Shown one piece after another: positions 42,468 through 51,245 of a DNA stretch of 64,000 nt; the stretch's first letter is position 1; each line of letters starts with the position of its first letter. The position numbers and the translations under genes are program-made. The notes beneath the pieces were generated by a model that saw only the letters and a program-made list of their open reading frames with translations, did no database searches and was not told the origin of the DNA. This DNA is from Robiginitalea myxolifaciens (GTDB taxonomy: Bacteria > Bacteroidota > Bacteroidia > Flavobacteriales > Flavobacteriaceae), in the NCBI RefSeq assembly GCF_900115205.1, contig NZ_FOYQ01000002.1:806001-870000 (forward strand), in the 5' to 3' direction.

Positions 42468-43361
42468 ATGAAATACCTATTGATTTCCATTGCAGCACTC
42501 CTGATGATTCAACACACCAAGGCGCAATCCGACAGTATACCTTTACCCTACGAAGTAGCCAGCGACACCGCCTGGGTCGGACAGGAGAGACATTATTTTT
42601 CCGAAATATGGGATACGGATGTCGTGACCAATGTTTCGACACCAAGTCTTGAAATCTTCCGGCCTGAACCGGGAACAAACAACGGGGTAGGTATAATAAT
42701 AGCACCCGGAGGGGCCTTATTTGGCCTAAGTATTGAAAATGAAGGCAGGGAGGTAGCCCGATGGCTTAACCAAAGAGGTTATACGGCATTCGTCCTCAAA
42801 TATCGACTGGTACCTACCGGCGAGGATGGGGTACAGGAAATTTCGGCCCTTTGGGCGGAAGACGTCCAAAAGGTATTAGAACCGGTGGCCAGAGTACTTC
42901 CGTATTCGATTGAGGACGGCCTGGCTGCAGTGGCCTGGGTTCGGGAACGGGCAGCGACATTTGCAATTGAAAGGGATAAAATAGGATTTATGGGTTTTTC
43001 TGCGGGTGGCGCTGTGACTATGGGTGTGGGTTATACAGGAAGCGACCAACAACGTCCCGATTTTCTGGCTCCTATTTACCCATGGACCGATGCATATGCC
43101 GTGCGGCCTGCACCGGAAAACCCGCAACCCATCTTTATCGTATGTGCTTCAGATGATGGTCCTGAGTTCGTAAAGGGAAGTGTGGATTTGTATTCCTCCT
43201 GGCACAAATCGGGGGCTATTGCTGCCCTCCATATGTACAGCAAAGGCGAACACGGTTTTGGGATGAAAAAACAAAACCTGCCCTCCGACAGCTGGATATC
43301 CCGCTTTCACGAATGGGCCGAGCTTCATGTACTTTCCAATTCCAAAAAACCCAATAAATGA
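42468..43361 (+). CDS. Secreted alpha/beta hydrolase (esterase/BD-FAE-like)
   Basis: A 297-residue alpha/beta hydrolase; ATG 42468 gives signal peptide MKYLLISIAALLMIQHTKAQ. The oxyanion HGGG-type position reads APGGALFG, the nucleophile elbow is GFSAGG with Ser178, and the catalytic His is in EHGFG near the C-terminus. Relatives act on acetylated or feruloylated sugars or on short-chain esters. It is coupled by ATGA overlap to an SGNH hydrolase and followed by a hexosaminidase, so carbohydrate deacylation is a reasonable guess. Confidence 0.88.
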   Translation: MKYLLISIAALLMIQHTKAQSDSIPLPYEVASDTAWVGQERHYFSEIWDTDVVTNVSTPSLEIFRPEPGTNNGVGIIIAPGGALFGLSIENEGREVARWLNQRGYTAFVLKYRLVPTGEDGVQEISALWAEDVQKVLEPVARVLPYSIEDGLAAVAWVRERAATFAIERDKIGFMGFSAGGAVTMGVGYTGSDQQRPDFLAPIYPWTDAYAVRPAPENPQPIFIVCASDDGPEFVKGSVDLYSSWHKSGAIAALHMYSKGEHGFGMKKQNLPSDSWISRFHEWAELHVLSNSKKPNK

Positions 43362-44032
43362 TGAAACGATCTTTGCTTGCGTTCCTGGTAATGTTCAGTC
43401 TGAGTGGTGCGATCTGCGCTCAGCAAACGGAAACGGTCCAGGAATTTACGGAGGAAGTGCAGCAATTGGGGTTGCGCCTTGATAGTATTTACGACCCTTC
43501 GCGTGAGGCTATCGTATTTACCGGAAGTTCCAGCGTAAGACTTTGGAAAACACTGGAAGAAACCTTTCCGGAGCAACAAATCCTCAATACCGGATTCGGG
43601 GGATCCCAATCAGAGGATTTACTCTATTTCCTGGACGATTTGGTACTGCGCTTCTCACCTTCCCAAGTTTTTATTTACGAGGGCGATAACGACCTGGCCA
43701 ACGGGAAGAGCCCCCGCGAGGTCCTCGAAACCCAGGTGGAGATCATTAACCGAATACGCAGTGATTTTCCCGATATCCCTATTGTACTTATCGGGGTTAA
43801 GCCCAGTATAAGCCGTTGGAATTTACGCGGCAAGTACCGACGTCTGAACCGTCACCTGGCGAAGCTGGCCGGCTCTTACGAAAAACTGGTTTTTGCCGAT
43901 GTCTGGACCCCCATGCTGCATATGGGGAAAAAACTCGATACTTCTCTCTTTATCGAAGATGGACTCCACATGAATGCCAAGGGATATGCGATTTGGACCA
44001 ATGTCCTTGGGCCATTAGTCCTGCAGCCCTGA
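43358..44032 (+). CDS. Secreted SGNH/GDSL hydrolase
   Basis: A 224-residue secreted protein (signal peptide MMKRSLLAFLVMFSLSGAICA). Block I is VFTGSSSVRLW with the nucleophile Ser, block II NTGFGG, block III EGDND, and block V DGLHMNAKGY with Asp and His, so the catalytic set is complete. Such enzymes deacylate sugars or lipids. Its ATG overlaps the upstream esterase stop by four bases; the GH20 gene starts 56 bases downstream. Confidence 0.9.
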   Translation: MMKRSLLAFLVMFSLSGAICAQQTETVQEFTEEVQQLGLRLDSIYDPSREAIVFTGSSSVRLWKTLEETFPEQQILNTGFGGSQSEDLLYFLDDLVLRFSPSQVFIYEGDNDLANGKSPREVLETQVEIINRIRSDFPDIPIVLIGVKPSISRWNLRGKYRRLNRHLAKLAGSYEKLVFADVWTPMLHMGKKLDTSLFIEDGLHMNAKGYAIWTNVLGPLVLQP

Positions 44033-44047
44033 AATTATAAAGACAAG

Positions 44048-44060
44048 TTTAGAATCTAAA
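44048..44060 (+). promoter_or_regulatory. 13-bp perfect palindrome before the hexosaminidase gene
   Basis: TTTAGA-A-TCTAAA, exact arms with one central base, 28 bases before the start codon. Possible operator; no regulator is adjacent. Confidence 0.35.
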
Positions 44061-44088
44061 TACCACCCGTTAAATAACAAACGCAACC

Positions 44089-45735
44089 ATGTACCGCAAA
44101 ACAATTCAGCAAGTAATGAAAGTACCCTCCTTCGGAACCAGCCTGATCCGTAGTCTGGCCATGCTCGGACTTTTCCTGGTAGTTACCGCTTGTATGGAAG
44201 AAAAAAGGCCTCAAATAGTGTACCCGGAGACCGATCTTTCCGCTTCCCCCTTTATGCCGATACCCGATGAAGTGGTGCCCACAGGGGATGCTTTTGGTAT
44301 TGACCGGCACACGGGAATTTATGCCCCGGCCGCAGATGGGGAACTCCTCGAAATTGCAGATTACCTCGCTGACCGCTTGCAGAGTCGGACTGGCCTCCGC
44401 CTGCCCGTTAACGGTTCAGCAGAAAACGATATCCACCGGGCCATATATCTGAATACGGATACAGAAAAAGGGCCAGAAGACTACGATATGTACATTACCC
44501 GAGATTCTCTCCTGATCAATGCGGGTAGTGCAGCTGGAGCTTTTATGGCCGTGCAAACCCTGCGACAGATATTGCCTGAAACTGCCAATGATACCCTGGC
44601 CGAATTTCCGATATGGGCGGTACCGACCGGAAAGATCACGGATGCCCCGGAATTTGCTTATCGGGGTTCCATGCTCGATGTGGCCCGGCATTTCTTTTCC
44701 GTCGAAGACGTAAAAAAATATATCGATATCATGGCCTATTATAAAATGAATGTGTTGCACCTTGGGTTGACCAATGACCAGGGCTGGCGTATCGAAATTA
44801 AATCCTGGCCGCTGCTGGCAGAAGTCGGGGGAAGTACAGAGGTAGGCGGTGGACCTGGAGGTTATTATACCCAGGAAGAATACAAAGATATCGTGGCTTA
44901 CGCCGCCGAGCAATTCATTACCATTGTACCCGAAGTGGATATGCCCGGCCATACGAATGCCGCTTCAGTGGCCTATCCTTTCCTTAACGGCAATGGCAAA
45001 ACCCCTGAACTGTATACGGGTACCCGGGTTGGTTTCAGTACCTGGGATGCCCGAAAGGATACGGTCTACAGTTTCATTGACGATGTCGTACGGGAAATCT
45101 CGGCGATCACTCCAGGGCCTTATTTTCATGTAGGTGGAGACGAAACCCACGTAACGTCCCAAAGTGATTACATCTATTTTATGGAGCGGGTAGAACCCAT
45201 TGTGCGCAAATATGGGAAACAAATGGTTGGTTGGGACGAAATGGCCATCGCCAAGCTCGATTCTAGCAGCATTGCCCAATTCTGGGCTAGCGAGGAAAAC
45301 GCGCAAAAAGCTGTAGCTCAAGGGATGAAAGTTATCCTCTCCCCCGCTAAGAAAGCTTACCTGGACATGCAGTACGATTCCCTGTCCCCCCTGGGTCTGC
45401 ATTGGGCAGGATATATCCCGGTGGATACCGCTTACCAGTGGAATCCTGTTTCCTATACCGCCGGTTTGGATCGCGACGACATCCTTGGGGTCGAAGCCCC
45501 GCTTTGGTCCGAGACCATCAGTGAGCTTTCAGAGCTGGAATTTCTCGCATTTCCACGTTTATCTGGCTATGCAGAACTGGCCTGGAGTAAAGAGGAAAAT
45601 CGAGATTGGGAAAGCTATCGCTTGCGACTTGCAGCACAGGCGCCTTATTTCCGGCGAATGGAGATCAACTACTACAAATCACCGCTGATTCCCTGGCCGG
45701 AGATGGAACTTCCGGAGCCAGCCATTAAAGACTAA
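44089..45735 (+). CDS. Beta-N-acetylhexosaminidase, GH20, lipoprotein
   Basis: A 548-residue GH20 enzyme. Lipobox VTAC (Cys about 36) in a long signal segment marks a lipoprotein. An N-terminal GH20b-type domain (residues about 50-190) precedes the catalytic barrel (APEFAYRGSMLDVARHFF). The catalytic pair Asp351-Glu352 is in HVGGDETH; the glutamate is the acid/base and the aspartate positions the substrate acetamido group. EVDMPGHTNAA and the C-terminal AELAWS strengthen the call. It would release GlcNAc or GalNAc from glycans or chitin fragments at the cell surface or in the periplasm. It overlaps the convergent DUF5606 gene by four bases. Confidence 0.94.
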   Translation: MYRKTIQQVMKVPSFGTSLIRSLAMLGLFLVVTACMEEKRPQIVYPETDLSASPFMPIPDEVVPTGDAFGIDRHTGIYAPAADGELLEIADYLADRLQSRTGLRLPVNGSAENDIHRAIYLNTDTEKGPEDYDMYITRDSLLINAGSAAGAFMAVQTLRQILPETANDTLAEFPIWAVPTGKITDAPEFAYRGSMLDVARHFFSVEDVKKYIDIMAYYKMNVLHLGLTNDQGWRIEIKSWPLLAEVGGSTEVGGGPGGYYTQEEYKDIVAYAAEQFITIVPEVDMPGHTNAASVAYPFLNGNGKTPELYTGTRVGFSTWDARKDTVYSFIDDVVREISAITPGPYFHVGGDETHVTSQSDYIYFMERVEPIVRKYGKQMVGWDEMAIAKLDSSSIAQFWASEENAQKAVAQGMKVILSPAKKAYLDMQYDSLSPLGLHWAGYIPVDTAYQWNPVSYTAGLDRDDILGVEAPLWSETISELSELEFLAFPRLSGYAELAWSKEENRDWESYRLRLAAQAPYFRRMEINYYKSPLIPWPEMELPEPAIKD

Positions 45736-46148
45736 GACTTGGCTTCCTCACTTTCCGGTTCGGAAAAATCGTCGAGGCCTTTTTCGACCAGCAGGTTATA
45801 CCATTGGATTACCTTGCGGATATCACTGGCATAAACGCGGTCTTCGTCATAGTTGGGTAGCACTTCGAAGAAGAATTCCTCGAGTTCCAGCTTATCGGCC
45901 TTATGGGAAATCGCTGTTTTTTTACCAGCTTCCCGAGTCTTGATTTTGGAGAATACCTCACGCAAAGGCAGTTCCTCATCCAGGGTATAAATAGCGATTT
46001 CTGAGAGCACGCTCACATTTCCGGTCATACCCACGGAGATTTTCTTCCCGTCCAGCAGCGATTCCGCCACAAAACCCGTTCTGGTTTGGGTAATCAATCG
46101 GTAAAGACCGGGTTTTCCTCCAATAGATAAGATTCTCTCAAGACTCAT
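45732..46148 (-). CDS. DUF5606 domain-containing protein
   Basis: A 138-residue protein that starts MSLERILSIGGKPGLYRLITQTRTGFV, the invariant opening of the Bacteroidetes DUF5606 family (Tudor-like beta domain), followed by an alpha-helical C-terminus and a short acidic tail. Function is unknown. It is the last gene of a minus-strand group with def and ruvX, as in many Flavobacteriaceae; 52 bases separate it from def. Confidence 0.85.
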   Translation of the reverse strand: MSLERILSIGGKPGLYRLITQTRTGFVAESLLDGKKISVGMTGNVSVLSEIAIYTLDEELPLREVFSKIKTREAGKKTAISHKADKLELEEFFFEVLPNYDEDRVYASDIRKVIQWYNLLVEKGLDDFSEPESEEAKS

Positions 46149-46200
46149 AGTTGATCAGTATAACTTAGACGATTGATTTGAGGGTGCAAATATGCTAAAA

Positions 46201-46791
46201 TTATCGCTTGCGCTTCATGGCCGGGAAGCGCATTTTATAATCCACTGAAATCTTACCCTTACTGATGTTGGACAACCTGTTCTTTAACAACCGTTTCTTT
46301 AAGGTGCTTATGTGATCGGTAAACAATACGCCTTCGATATGGTCGTATTCATGTTGAATAACGCGGGCCAAAAGACCATCAAAAGTTAGTGTGTGCTCCT
46401 GAAATTCCTCATCGAGAAATCGAATGGTAAGCTCGGGTTTGCGACTAACGTCTTCCCGGACATCCGGAATGCTTAAACACCCTTCATTAAAACTCCAGGA
46501 ATCTCCGGTTTCCTCCAGTATTTCGGCGTTGATAAATACTTGTTGAAAACCTTTGAGTTGTTCCCGCTCGGCATCGTCCAGGTCCGGATCATCTGCGAAA
46601 GGTTCTGTATCTACCAAAAAGATGCGGATATCCCGTCCGATCTGGGGGGCTGCCAGCCCTACCCCATTCGCCGCATACATGGTCTCCCACATATTGGCAA
46701 TAAGCTCTTTAAGTTGCGGGTAGTCTTCCCCTATTGGTTCGCATTTCTTGCGAAGTACCGGGTCCCCGTAGGCTACAATGGGTAATATCAT
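46201..46791 (-). CDS. def: Peptide deformylase
   Basis: A 196-residue PDF that removes the N-formyl group from new proteins. Motif 1 GVGLAAPQIG, motif 2 EGCLSIP and motif 3 QHEYDHIEG are present, supplying the metal ligands Cys, His, His and the catalytic Glu. Its start overlaps the ruvX stop by four bases (ATGA). Length fits the type 1B form. Confidence 0.96.
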   Translation of the reverse strand: MILPIVAYGDPVLRKKCEPIGEDYPQLKELIANMWETMYAANGVGLAAPQIGRDIRIFLVDTEPFADDPDLDDAEREQLKGFQQVFINAEILEETGDSWSFNEGCLSIPDVREDVSRKPELTIRFLDEEFQEHTLTFDGLLARVIQHEYDHIEGVLFTDHISTLKKRLLKNRLSNISKGKISVDYKMRFPAMKRKR

Positions 46792-47204
46792 GGTTGCGTT
46801 CTACTTAGATATGATTGTAAGATCAGGGTAGCGCTCACCTGGTCCAGCGCCCCTTTTTCCCTTCGTTTTTTCTTTTTCATTCCTCCGCGGACCAGGACAT
46901 CGGCGGCCATTTTCGAGGTGAACCGTTCATCCTCCCGTTCAATTTTCAATTCCGGAAGTCGCTTTCCCAGTGCAGTTATGAATTCGAGAATTTCTGTTTC
47001 CACCGCCGAAAACGAATGGTCCATTCTCCTGGGTTGTCCAACAACCAGGGCATCCAGGCCTTCTTCCCGATAGTACTTCTCAATATAATCCAGGAGATGC
47101 TCTGTGGCACATGTCGTCAGACCAGAAGCTATAAGCTGCAAAGGATCCGTAACGGCTATACCCGTCCTTTTTGCACCAAAATCCAACGCCATAATCCTGC
47201 CCAA
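46788..47204 (-). CDS. ruvX: Putative pre-16S rRNA nuclease / Holliday junction resolvase RuvX (YqgF)
   Basis: A 138-residue YqgF-family RNase H-fold nuclease. The first strand carries the catalytic Asp in MALDFGAKRTGIAVTD; the second acidic cluster ERFTSKMA and the last Asp in ALDQVSATLIL complete the site. I place the start at TTG 47204, giving MGRIMALDFG as in other Bacteroidetes; the in-frame TTG at 47219 lies inside the -7 box at 47217-47224 and so can hardly be used, and ATG 47192 is the other option. It is coupled to def. Confidence 0.92.
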   Translation of the reverse strand: MGRIMALDFGAKRTGIAVTDPLQLIASGLTTCATEHLLDYIEKYYREEGLDALVVGQPRRMDHSFSAVETEILEFITALGKRLPELKIEREDERFTSKMAADVLVRGGMKKKKRREKGALDQVSATLILQSYLSRTQP

Positions 47205-47216
47205 AGCTTTTTTTTG

Positions 47217-47224
47217 CAAAAATA
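47217..47224 (-). promoter_or_regulatory. -7 promoter box for the ruvX-def-DUF5606 group
   Basis: TATTTTTG on the minus strand, an exact TAnnTTTG match. It overlaps the first possible TTG start and therefore helps to place the ruvX start downstream. A TTTA at 47246-47249 lies at a suitable -33 distance. Confidence 0.5.
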
Positions 47225-47277
47225 AACCATAATTAGTTATACCTGTAAACCGGCTCGGGGAATTGAAGTGGGCAAAC

Positions 47278-47285
47278 TATCTTTG
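47278..47285 (+). promoter_or_regulatory. -7 promoter box for dapD
   Basis: TATCTTTG, an exact match to TAnnTTTG, 14 bases before the dapD start, implying a very short leader. No clear -33 TTTG. Confidence 0.4.
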
Positions 47286-47299
47286 CGCAAATTAGCGGC

Positions 47300-48115
47300 A
47301 TGAAGGAATTACAAAAACAAATTGAAGCTGCCTGGGAGCAGCGGGAATTACTCAAAGAGGCGGAAACCCAGCAGGCTATTCGCGAGGTAATCGACCTCCT
47401 GGATAAGGGGGAACTGCGGTGTGCAGCGCCCAGTGCCGACGGATGGATCATCCAGTCTTGGGTTAAGAAGGGTGTTGTGCTTTATTTCCCCATTCAGCAG
47501 ATGGAAACGCTGGAAGCGGGAATTTTTGAATACCACGACAAAATCCCCCTTAAGCGGAATTACAAGGAACGCGGAATTCGCGTAGTTCCGCATGCCGTTG
47601 CCCGTCATGGTGCCTATATCGCCCCCGGGACGATCCTGATGCCCAGCTATGTCAATATCGGGGCCTATGTAGACACGGGAACTATGGTGGATACCTGGGC
47701 CACGGTAGGGAGTTGTGCCCAGATCGGGAAAAATGTTCACCTGAGTGGTGGCGTGGGAATCGGCGGGGTACTGGAACCGCTGCAGGCGGCACCTGTAATT
47801 ATCGAGGACAACGCATTTATTGGTAGTCGTTGCATCGTGGTCGAAGGGGTTCGCGTAGAAAAAGAAGCCGTTCTCGGGGCGAATGTCGTACTGACCGCCT
47901 CAACCAAAATCATCGACGTTAGTGGGTCCGAAGCGGTTGAATATAAAGGCAGGGTCCCAGCGCGTTCAGTCGTAATCCCCGGAAGTTATACCAAGGAATT
48001 TGCGGCCGGGTCATTCCAGGTTCCCTGTGCCCTTATTATCGGTAAGCGCAAAGAAAGCACGGACAAAAAAACTTCCCTCAACAATGCCCTCAGAGAGTAC
48101 GACGTAGCCGTCTGA
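47300..48115 (+). CDS. dapD: 2,3,4,5-tetrahydropyridine-2,6-dicarboxylate N-succinyltransferase
   Basis: A 271-residue DapD that succinylates tetrahydrodipicolinate in lysine and meso-diaminopimelate synthesis, feeding the cell wall. A short helical N-terminal domain precedes a left-handed beta-helix with hexapeptide repeats (residues about 100-230: YIAPGTILMPSYVNIGAYVDTGTMVDTWATVGS). GVGIGGVLEPLQA and the SRCIVVEGV segment are family signatures. Single gene, divergent from ruvX. Confidence 0.96.
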   Translation: MKELQKQIEAAWEQRELLKEAETQQAIREVIDLLDKGELRCAAPSADGWIIQSWVKKGVVLYFPIQQMETLEAGIFEYHDKIPLKRNYKERGIRVVPHAVARHGAYIAPGTILMPSYVNIGAYVDTGTMVDTWATVGSCAQIGKNVHLSGGVGIGGVLEPLQAAPVIIEDNAFIGSRCIVVEGVRVEKEAVLGANVVLTASTKIIDVSGSEAVEYKGRVPARSVVIPGSYTKEFAAGSFQVPCALIIGKRKESTDKKTSLNNALREYDVAV

Positions 48116-48175
48116 CACTCCCGTTATTCCGGGGGATTACACCGGATAGAAACTGGTTTATTGTAATCTTTATCC

Positions 48176-48183
48176 TACTTTTG
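48176..48183 (+). promoter_or_regulatory. -7 promoter box for the first glycan-cluster gene
   Basis: TACTTTTG, an exact TAnnTTTG match, 83 bases before the GT2 start. The nearest TTG lies only 12 bases upstream, so the -33 element is not convincing. Confidence 0.35.
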
Positions 48184-48266
48184 TCGCCGGGAAACCAATT
48201 TGGATATAATTTTTAAGTGGTTTTCCTGTTATAATAGGGGGTCGAACCCAAACGACACCAGTTGTT

Positions 48267-49115
48267 ATGAAGGATAGCAGGAAAGATACCGGATTAAGCG
48301 TTTTGATGATTACGTACAACGAAATCAGCAATATCGCCCGTTGTTTGAATGCCGTGGATTTTGCCACTGAAATTATTGTTGTCGATTCCGGAAGTACAGA
48401 TGGCACCTATGAATATTTGCTGAATCGCCCCGGAGTCCGCGTAATTCGTAAACCCTTTCGCAACTTTACTGAACAAAAGAATTTCGCGCTGGATCAGGCC
48501 CGTCAGCCCTGGGTTCTCTTTGTCGATGCCGATGAGGAAGTGAGCCCGGAATTGGCTCGGGAGATCCGCGAGGTAATTGCCCGAAATGATCAAAGCGTAA
48601 GTGCCTATTGGTTTTACAGGAAGTTCATGTTCAAAAATATCCCCTTGCAGTTCAGCGGCTGGCAAACCGATAAGAATATCAGGCTCTTCCGCAAAGACTG
48701 CGCGCGCTATTCCACCAACCGACTGGTTCACGAAAAGCTCGACATCAAAGGAAAAACGGCAGCCCTGAAAAACCAGCTCCTGCACTATTGCTACAGGGAT
48801 TTTGCTTCTTACAAACAGAAGATGGTCCTCTATGGCCGACTTAAAGCTCAGGAGGTACTGGAGGGTAAGCGCAGACCCAAGATGGCGTTGTTACTCTTGA
48901 AACCTATCTGGAAATTCTGCTATAACTATCTCTTCCGCCTCGGTATCCTCGATGGAATGCGCGGGGTAACCATTTGCTATCTCGATGCCTACGGCTACCT
49001 CGTACAATTCAGAATGCTCCGAGGAGCCCGTGCCAGAAAAACGAGTACCAGCACCACTGTGCGCAGACCCTTACCCGCTTCCCAGGTGCCTTACCCCCTG
49101 CCCAAGGCTTCCTGA
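48267..49115 (+). CDS. Glycosyltransferase family 2 (WaaE/KdtX-like), first copy
   Basis: A 282-residue GT2 enzyme: LMITYNEISNI, IIVVDSGSTDGT, the DxD-type FVDADEEV, and FSGWQTDKNIRLFRK. It is most like beta-1,4-glucosyltransferases of the LPS inner core (WaaE/KdtX). It is clearly paralogous to the GT2 at 52344-53117, sharing FTEQKNFALDQA/FTDQKSFALEQA, the RLGILDG block and the VHEKL/VHETL block. The last 30 residues are a Ser/Thr/Pro-rich low-complexity tail not found in its paralogue. No neighbour overlaps; the next gene is 103 bases away with its own promoter. Confidence 0.88.
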   Translation: MKDSRKDTGLSVLMITYNEISNIARCLNAVDFATEIIVVDSGSTDGTYEYLLNRPGVRVIRKPFRNFTEQKNFALDQARQPWVLFVDADEEVSPELAREIREVIARNDQSVSAYWFYRKFMFKNIPLQFSGWQTDKNIRLFRKDCARYSTNRLVHEKLDIKGKTAALKNQLLHYCYRDFASYKQKMVLYGRLKAQEVLEGKRRPKMALLLLKPIWKFCYNYLFRLGILDGMRGVTICYLDAYGYLVQFRMLRGARARKTSTSTTVRRPLPASQVPYPLPKAS

Positions 49116-49159
49116 CAGGCACATACCCGCTTGGGCATACCTGCTGCCTAAGCCTGCCC

Positions 49160-49187
49160 TTTGCTTAGAATTTAGTTAGTATTTTTG
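49160..49187 (+). promoter_or_regulatory. Promoter for the ATP-grasp/glycosyltransferase operon
   Basis: TTTG at 49160-49163 and TATTTTTG at 49180-49187 with a 16-base spacer. The -7 box is exact; the spacer is slightly short. The start codon is 31 bases downstream. Confidence 0.5.
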
Positions 49188-49218
49188 CTGCTCTCGATTA
49201 ATTCGGGTTAGCCAACCA

Positions 49219-50133
49219 ATGATTAAGGAATACCGCTATAGCAAGGGACTTTTTAATGACTATAACAGTCAGAAGGGTGGCTTTGAGGTTTTTCTAAGCG
49301 ACCTGAGGCATTTGCTCCTAAACTTTCGAAGTGCCCTGGCGCACGGGGGCAAGGCAAGAAAAGTCATTTGCTACCCGTATTATCCGGGCAAGTCTTCCAC
49401 CCTCTTCAAGATTTTATCTACCCTGAAAATCAGTGTGACCAATCGGGTCAGTCGGAGTTCCCAACCCGATTTATACCTGAATTGGGATCTCAATACGTAC
49501 CGGCAACAGGACGCTACCCTCAAGAATCTGATGCAGCATAACCGGGTATGGAATGCCAGATGTACGGATATTAGTAAAGACCGGGTAGAAAGGGATTTCC
49601 AGGAAGTATTCGGATACAGCACCACAGTGGATCCCCTAACCTTCGCTGGGAAGCTGGTGGTCAAACCCAATTTGAATGCGGTCGAGGAAGGTCAAATCCT
49701 GACCGGTCCCCTTTCAGAAACCAAACCGGACTACTTTTATCAACGCCACATAGATACGGCCAATGGGAAAGGGGAAGTAGTCGATGTGCGGGTCCCGGTA
49801 ATCGGAGGTCAGTGCATAGACTTTGTTTACAAGAAGTACCGCGCGGATAACAACCAGACAAAAAACCCGATCACCCGAACGGAAATGCACGAGACGGCAA
49901 CAGTCTTTAACCCATCAGAGATTGAAAAGATCAACACCTTTATAAAAAAGGTTTCCCTGGACTTTGGAGAACTGGATGTCTTGCGCAACAATTCCGACGG
50001 ACTGATTTTTATTATCGACGTCAATCCCACGCCGACAGGTCCCAGCGGGCTTTCCAAAGAAAACCGGGCCAAAGCCCTCAATCGCTTAGGCCATGCCTTA
50101 TTGCCCTACCTCCATAAAACCCGGGAACTATGA
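49219..50133 (+). CDS. ATP-grasp-fold protein of a glycan operon
   Basis: A 304-residue protein I recognise as ATP-grasp-like, not as a named family. The evidence is the KLVVKPN strand (ATP lysine, residues about 147-152), the GELDVLRNNSDGLIFIIDVNPTPTGPSGLS segment near the C-terminus, which matches the Mg-binding D/E-x-N end of the fold, and IDTANGKGEVVDVRVPVI between. The N-terminal 120 residues contain a nucleotide-binding-like region with aromatic residues. ATP-grasp enzymes ligate a carboxylate to an amine or thiol, so it may add an amino acid or similar group to the glycan built by the next genes. It overlaps the following GT4 gene by four bases (ATGA). Confidence 0.65.
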   Translation: MIKEYRYSKGLFNDYNSQKGGFEVFLSDLRHLLLNFRSALAHGGKARKVICYPYYPGKSSTLFKILSTLKISVTNRVSRSSQPDLYLNWDLNTYRQQDATLKNLMQHNRVWNARCTDISKDRVERDFQEVFGYSTTVDPLTFAGKLVVKPNLNAVEEGQILTGPLSETKPDYFYQRHIDTANGKGEVVDVRVPVIGGQCIDFVYKKYRADNNQTKNPITRTEMHETATVFNPSEIEKINTFIKKVSLDFGELDVLRNNSDGLIFIIDVNPTPTGPSGLSKENRAKALNRLGHALLPYLHKTREL

Positions 50134-51245
50134 GGATAGGATATGACGCCAAACGGATATTTCACAACAGCACCGGCCTGGGAAACTACGGCCGGGATGT
50201 TGTCCGCATTCTTACAGAATACGCCGGAGATTGGGAATTGGTGCTTTTTAACCCGAAACGTTCCAAAAGATACCCGGGAATCCTGGAGTTACCACTAAGC
50301 GTTGCCTATCCCAAAGGTTGGTTTTGGAATCTCGTGCCTTCCCTTTGGCGTCTTTGGGGAATCTCCAGACAAATCCGAAAGGAAAAGCTGGATGCCTATC
50401 ACGGGCTTTCGGGGGAGCTTCCAATGGGCATCAACAGACTGAGAATTCGAAAATCTGTTACGGTTCACGATGTTATTTTCCTGAGCCACCCTCATTTCTA
50501 CTCCCGAACGGATCGGTGGATTTATACCCTGAAAGTCAAATATGCGGTGCGGATAGCCGACCGGATTTTGGCGATTAGCGAGCAGACCAAAAAGGATTTG
50601 GTCGATTATCTGGGGGTTGATCCGGAAAAAATAGAAGTGGTCTACCAGGGTTGCAATGATATATACAAGCAAAAACAATCTGCAGCGCAGATCGAAGCCG
50701 TTAAGCAGAAATTCGGTCTCAAGGGGGAATATCTCCTGAATGTAGGGACCATCCAGGAAAGAAAAAATGCGCTGACCCTCCTGAAGGCTATTAAGGATAC
50801 TCCTTATAAGCTGGTACTGGTAGGGTCTCCCAAATCCTATGAGCGCAAAGTCCGGGAATACATCGCAACGAATAAGATGGAACAACAGGTTCGTATCCTC
50901 AGTAATACCGGAAAAGAGGATTTGGCTGCCTTGTATCAGGGGGCATCCATCTTTTGCTATCCTTCGCTGTGCGAAGGATTCGGCATCCCAATAATTGAGG
51001 CCTTATTCTCAGGAACACCGGTAATTGCCAGTGCAGGGGGTTGTTTCCCGGAAGCAGCCGGACCGTCGGCAGTCTATGTACCCGCCACAGATCCGGAAGC
51101 ATTTCGAAAAGCGATTACCAATTGGATGGAAGCTCCTGAAAAGCGCAATCAGGCGGCATCAGAAGGACTGGACTATGTCCAGCGATTTACCGATGAGAAT
51201 GTAGCAGCCAACCTCAAGCAATTCTATAAAAACCTGATGTCGTGA
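50130..51245 (+). CDS. Glycosyltransferase family 4, first
   Basis: A 371-residue GT-B enzyme. The C-terminal nucleotide-sugar domain carries GTIQERKN, VLVGSPKSYE and the E-x7-E motif region CEGFGIPIIEAL, typical of GT4. The N-terminal domain (STGLGNYGRDVV) binds the acceptor. It retains the anomeric configuration and adds a hexose to a lipid- or LPS-linked acceptor. Overlaps both the ATP-grasp gene and the next GT4 gene by four bases, so all are translationally coupled. Confidence 0.9.
   Translation: MRIGYDAKRIFHNSTGLGNYGRDVVRILTEYAGDWELVLFNPKRSKRYPGILELPLSVAYPKGWFWNLVPSLWRLWGISRQIRKEKLDAYHGLSGELPMGINRLRIRKSVTVHDVIFLSHPHFYSRTDRWIYTLKVKYAVRIADRILAISEQTKKDLVDYLGVDPEKIEVVYQGCNDIYKQKQSAAQIEAVKQKFGLKGEYLLNVGTIQERKNALTLLKAIKDTPYKLVLVGSPKSYERKVREYIATNKMEQQVRILSNTGKEDLAALYQGASIFCYPSLCEGFGIPIIEALFSGTPVIASAGGCFPEAAGPSAVYVPATDPEAFRKAITNWMEAPEKRNQAASEGLDYVQRFTDENVAANLKQFYKNLMS

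Noticed and set aside
49100-49136. GCCCAAG/CTTGGGC inverted repeat after the first GT2 gene as a terminator
   Set aside because: Arms of 7 bp around a 23-base loop with no T-run; more likely by-product of the low-complexity C-rich gene end.
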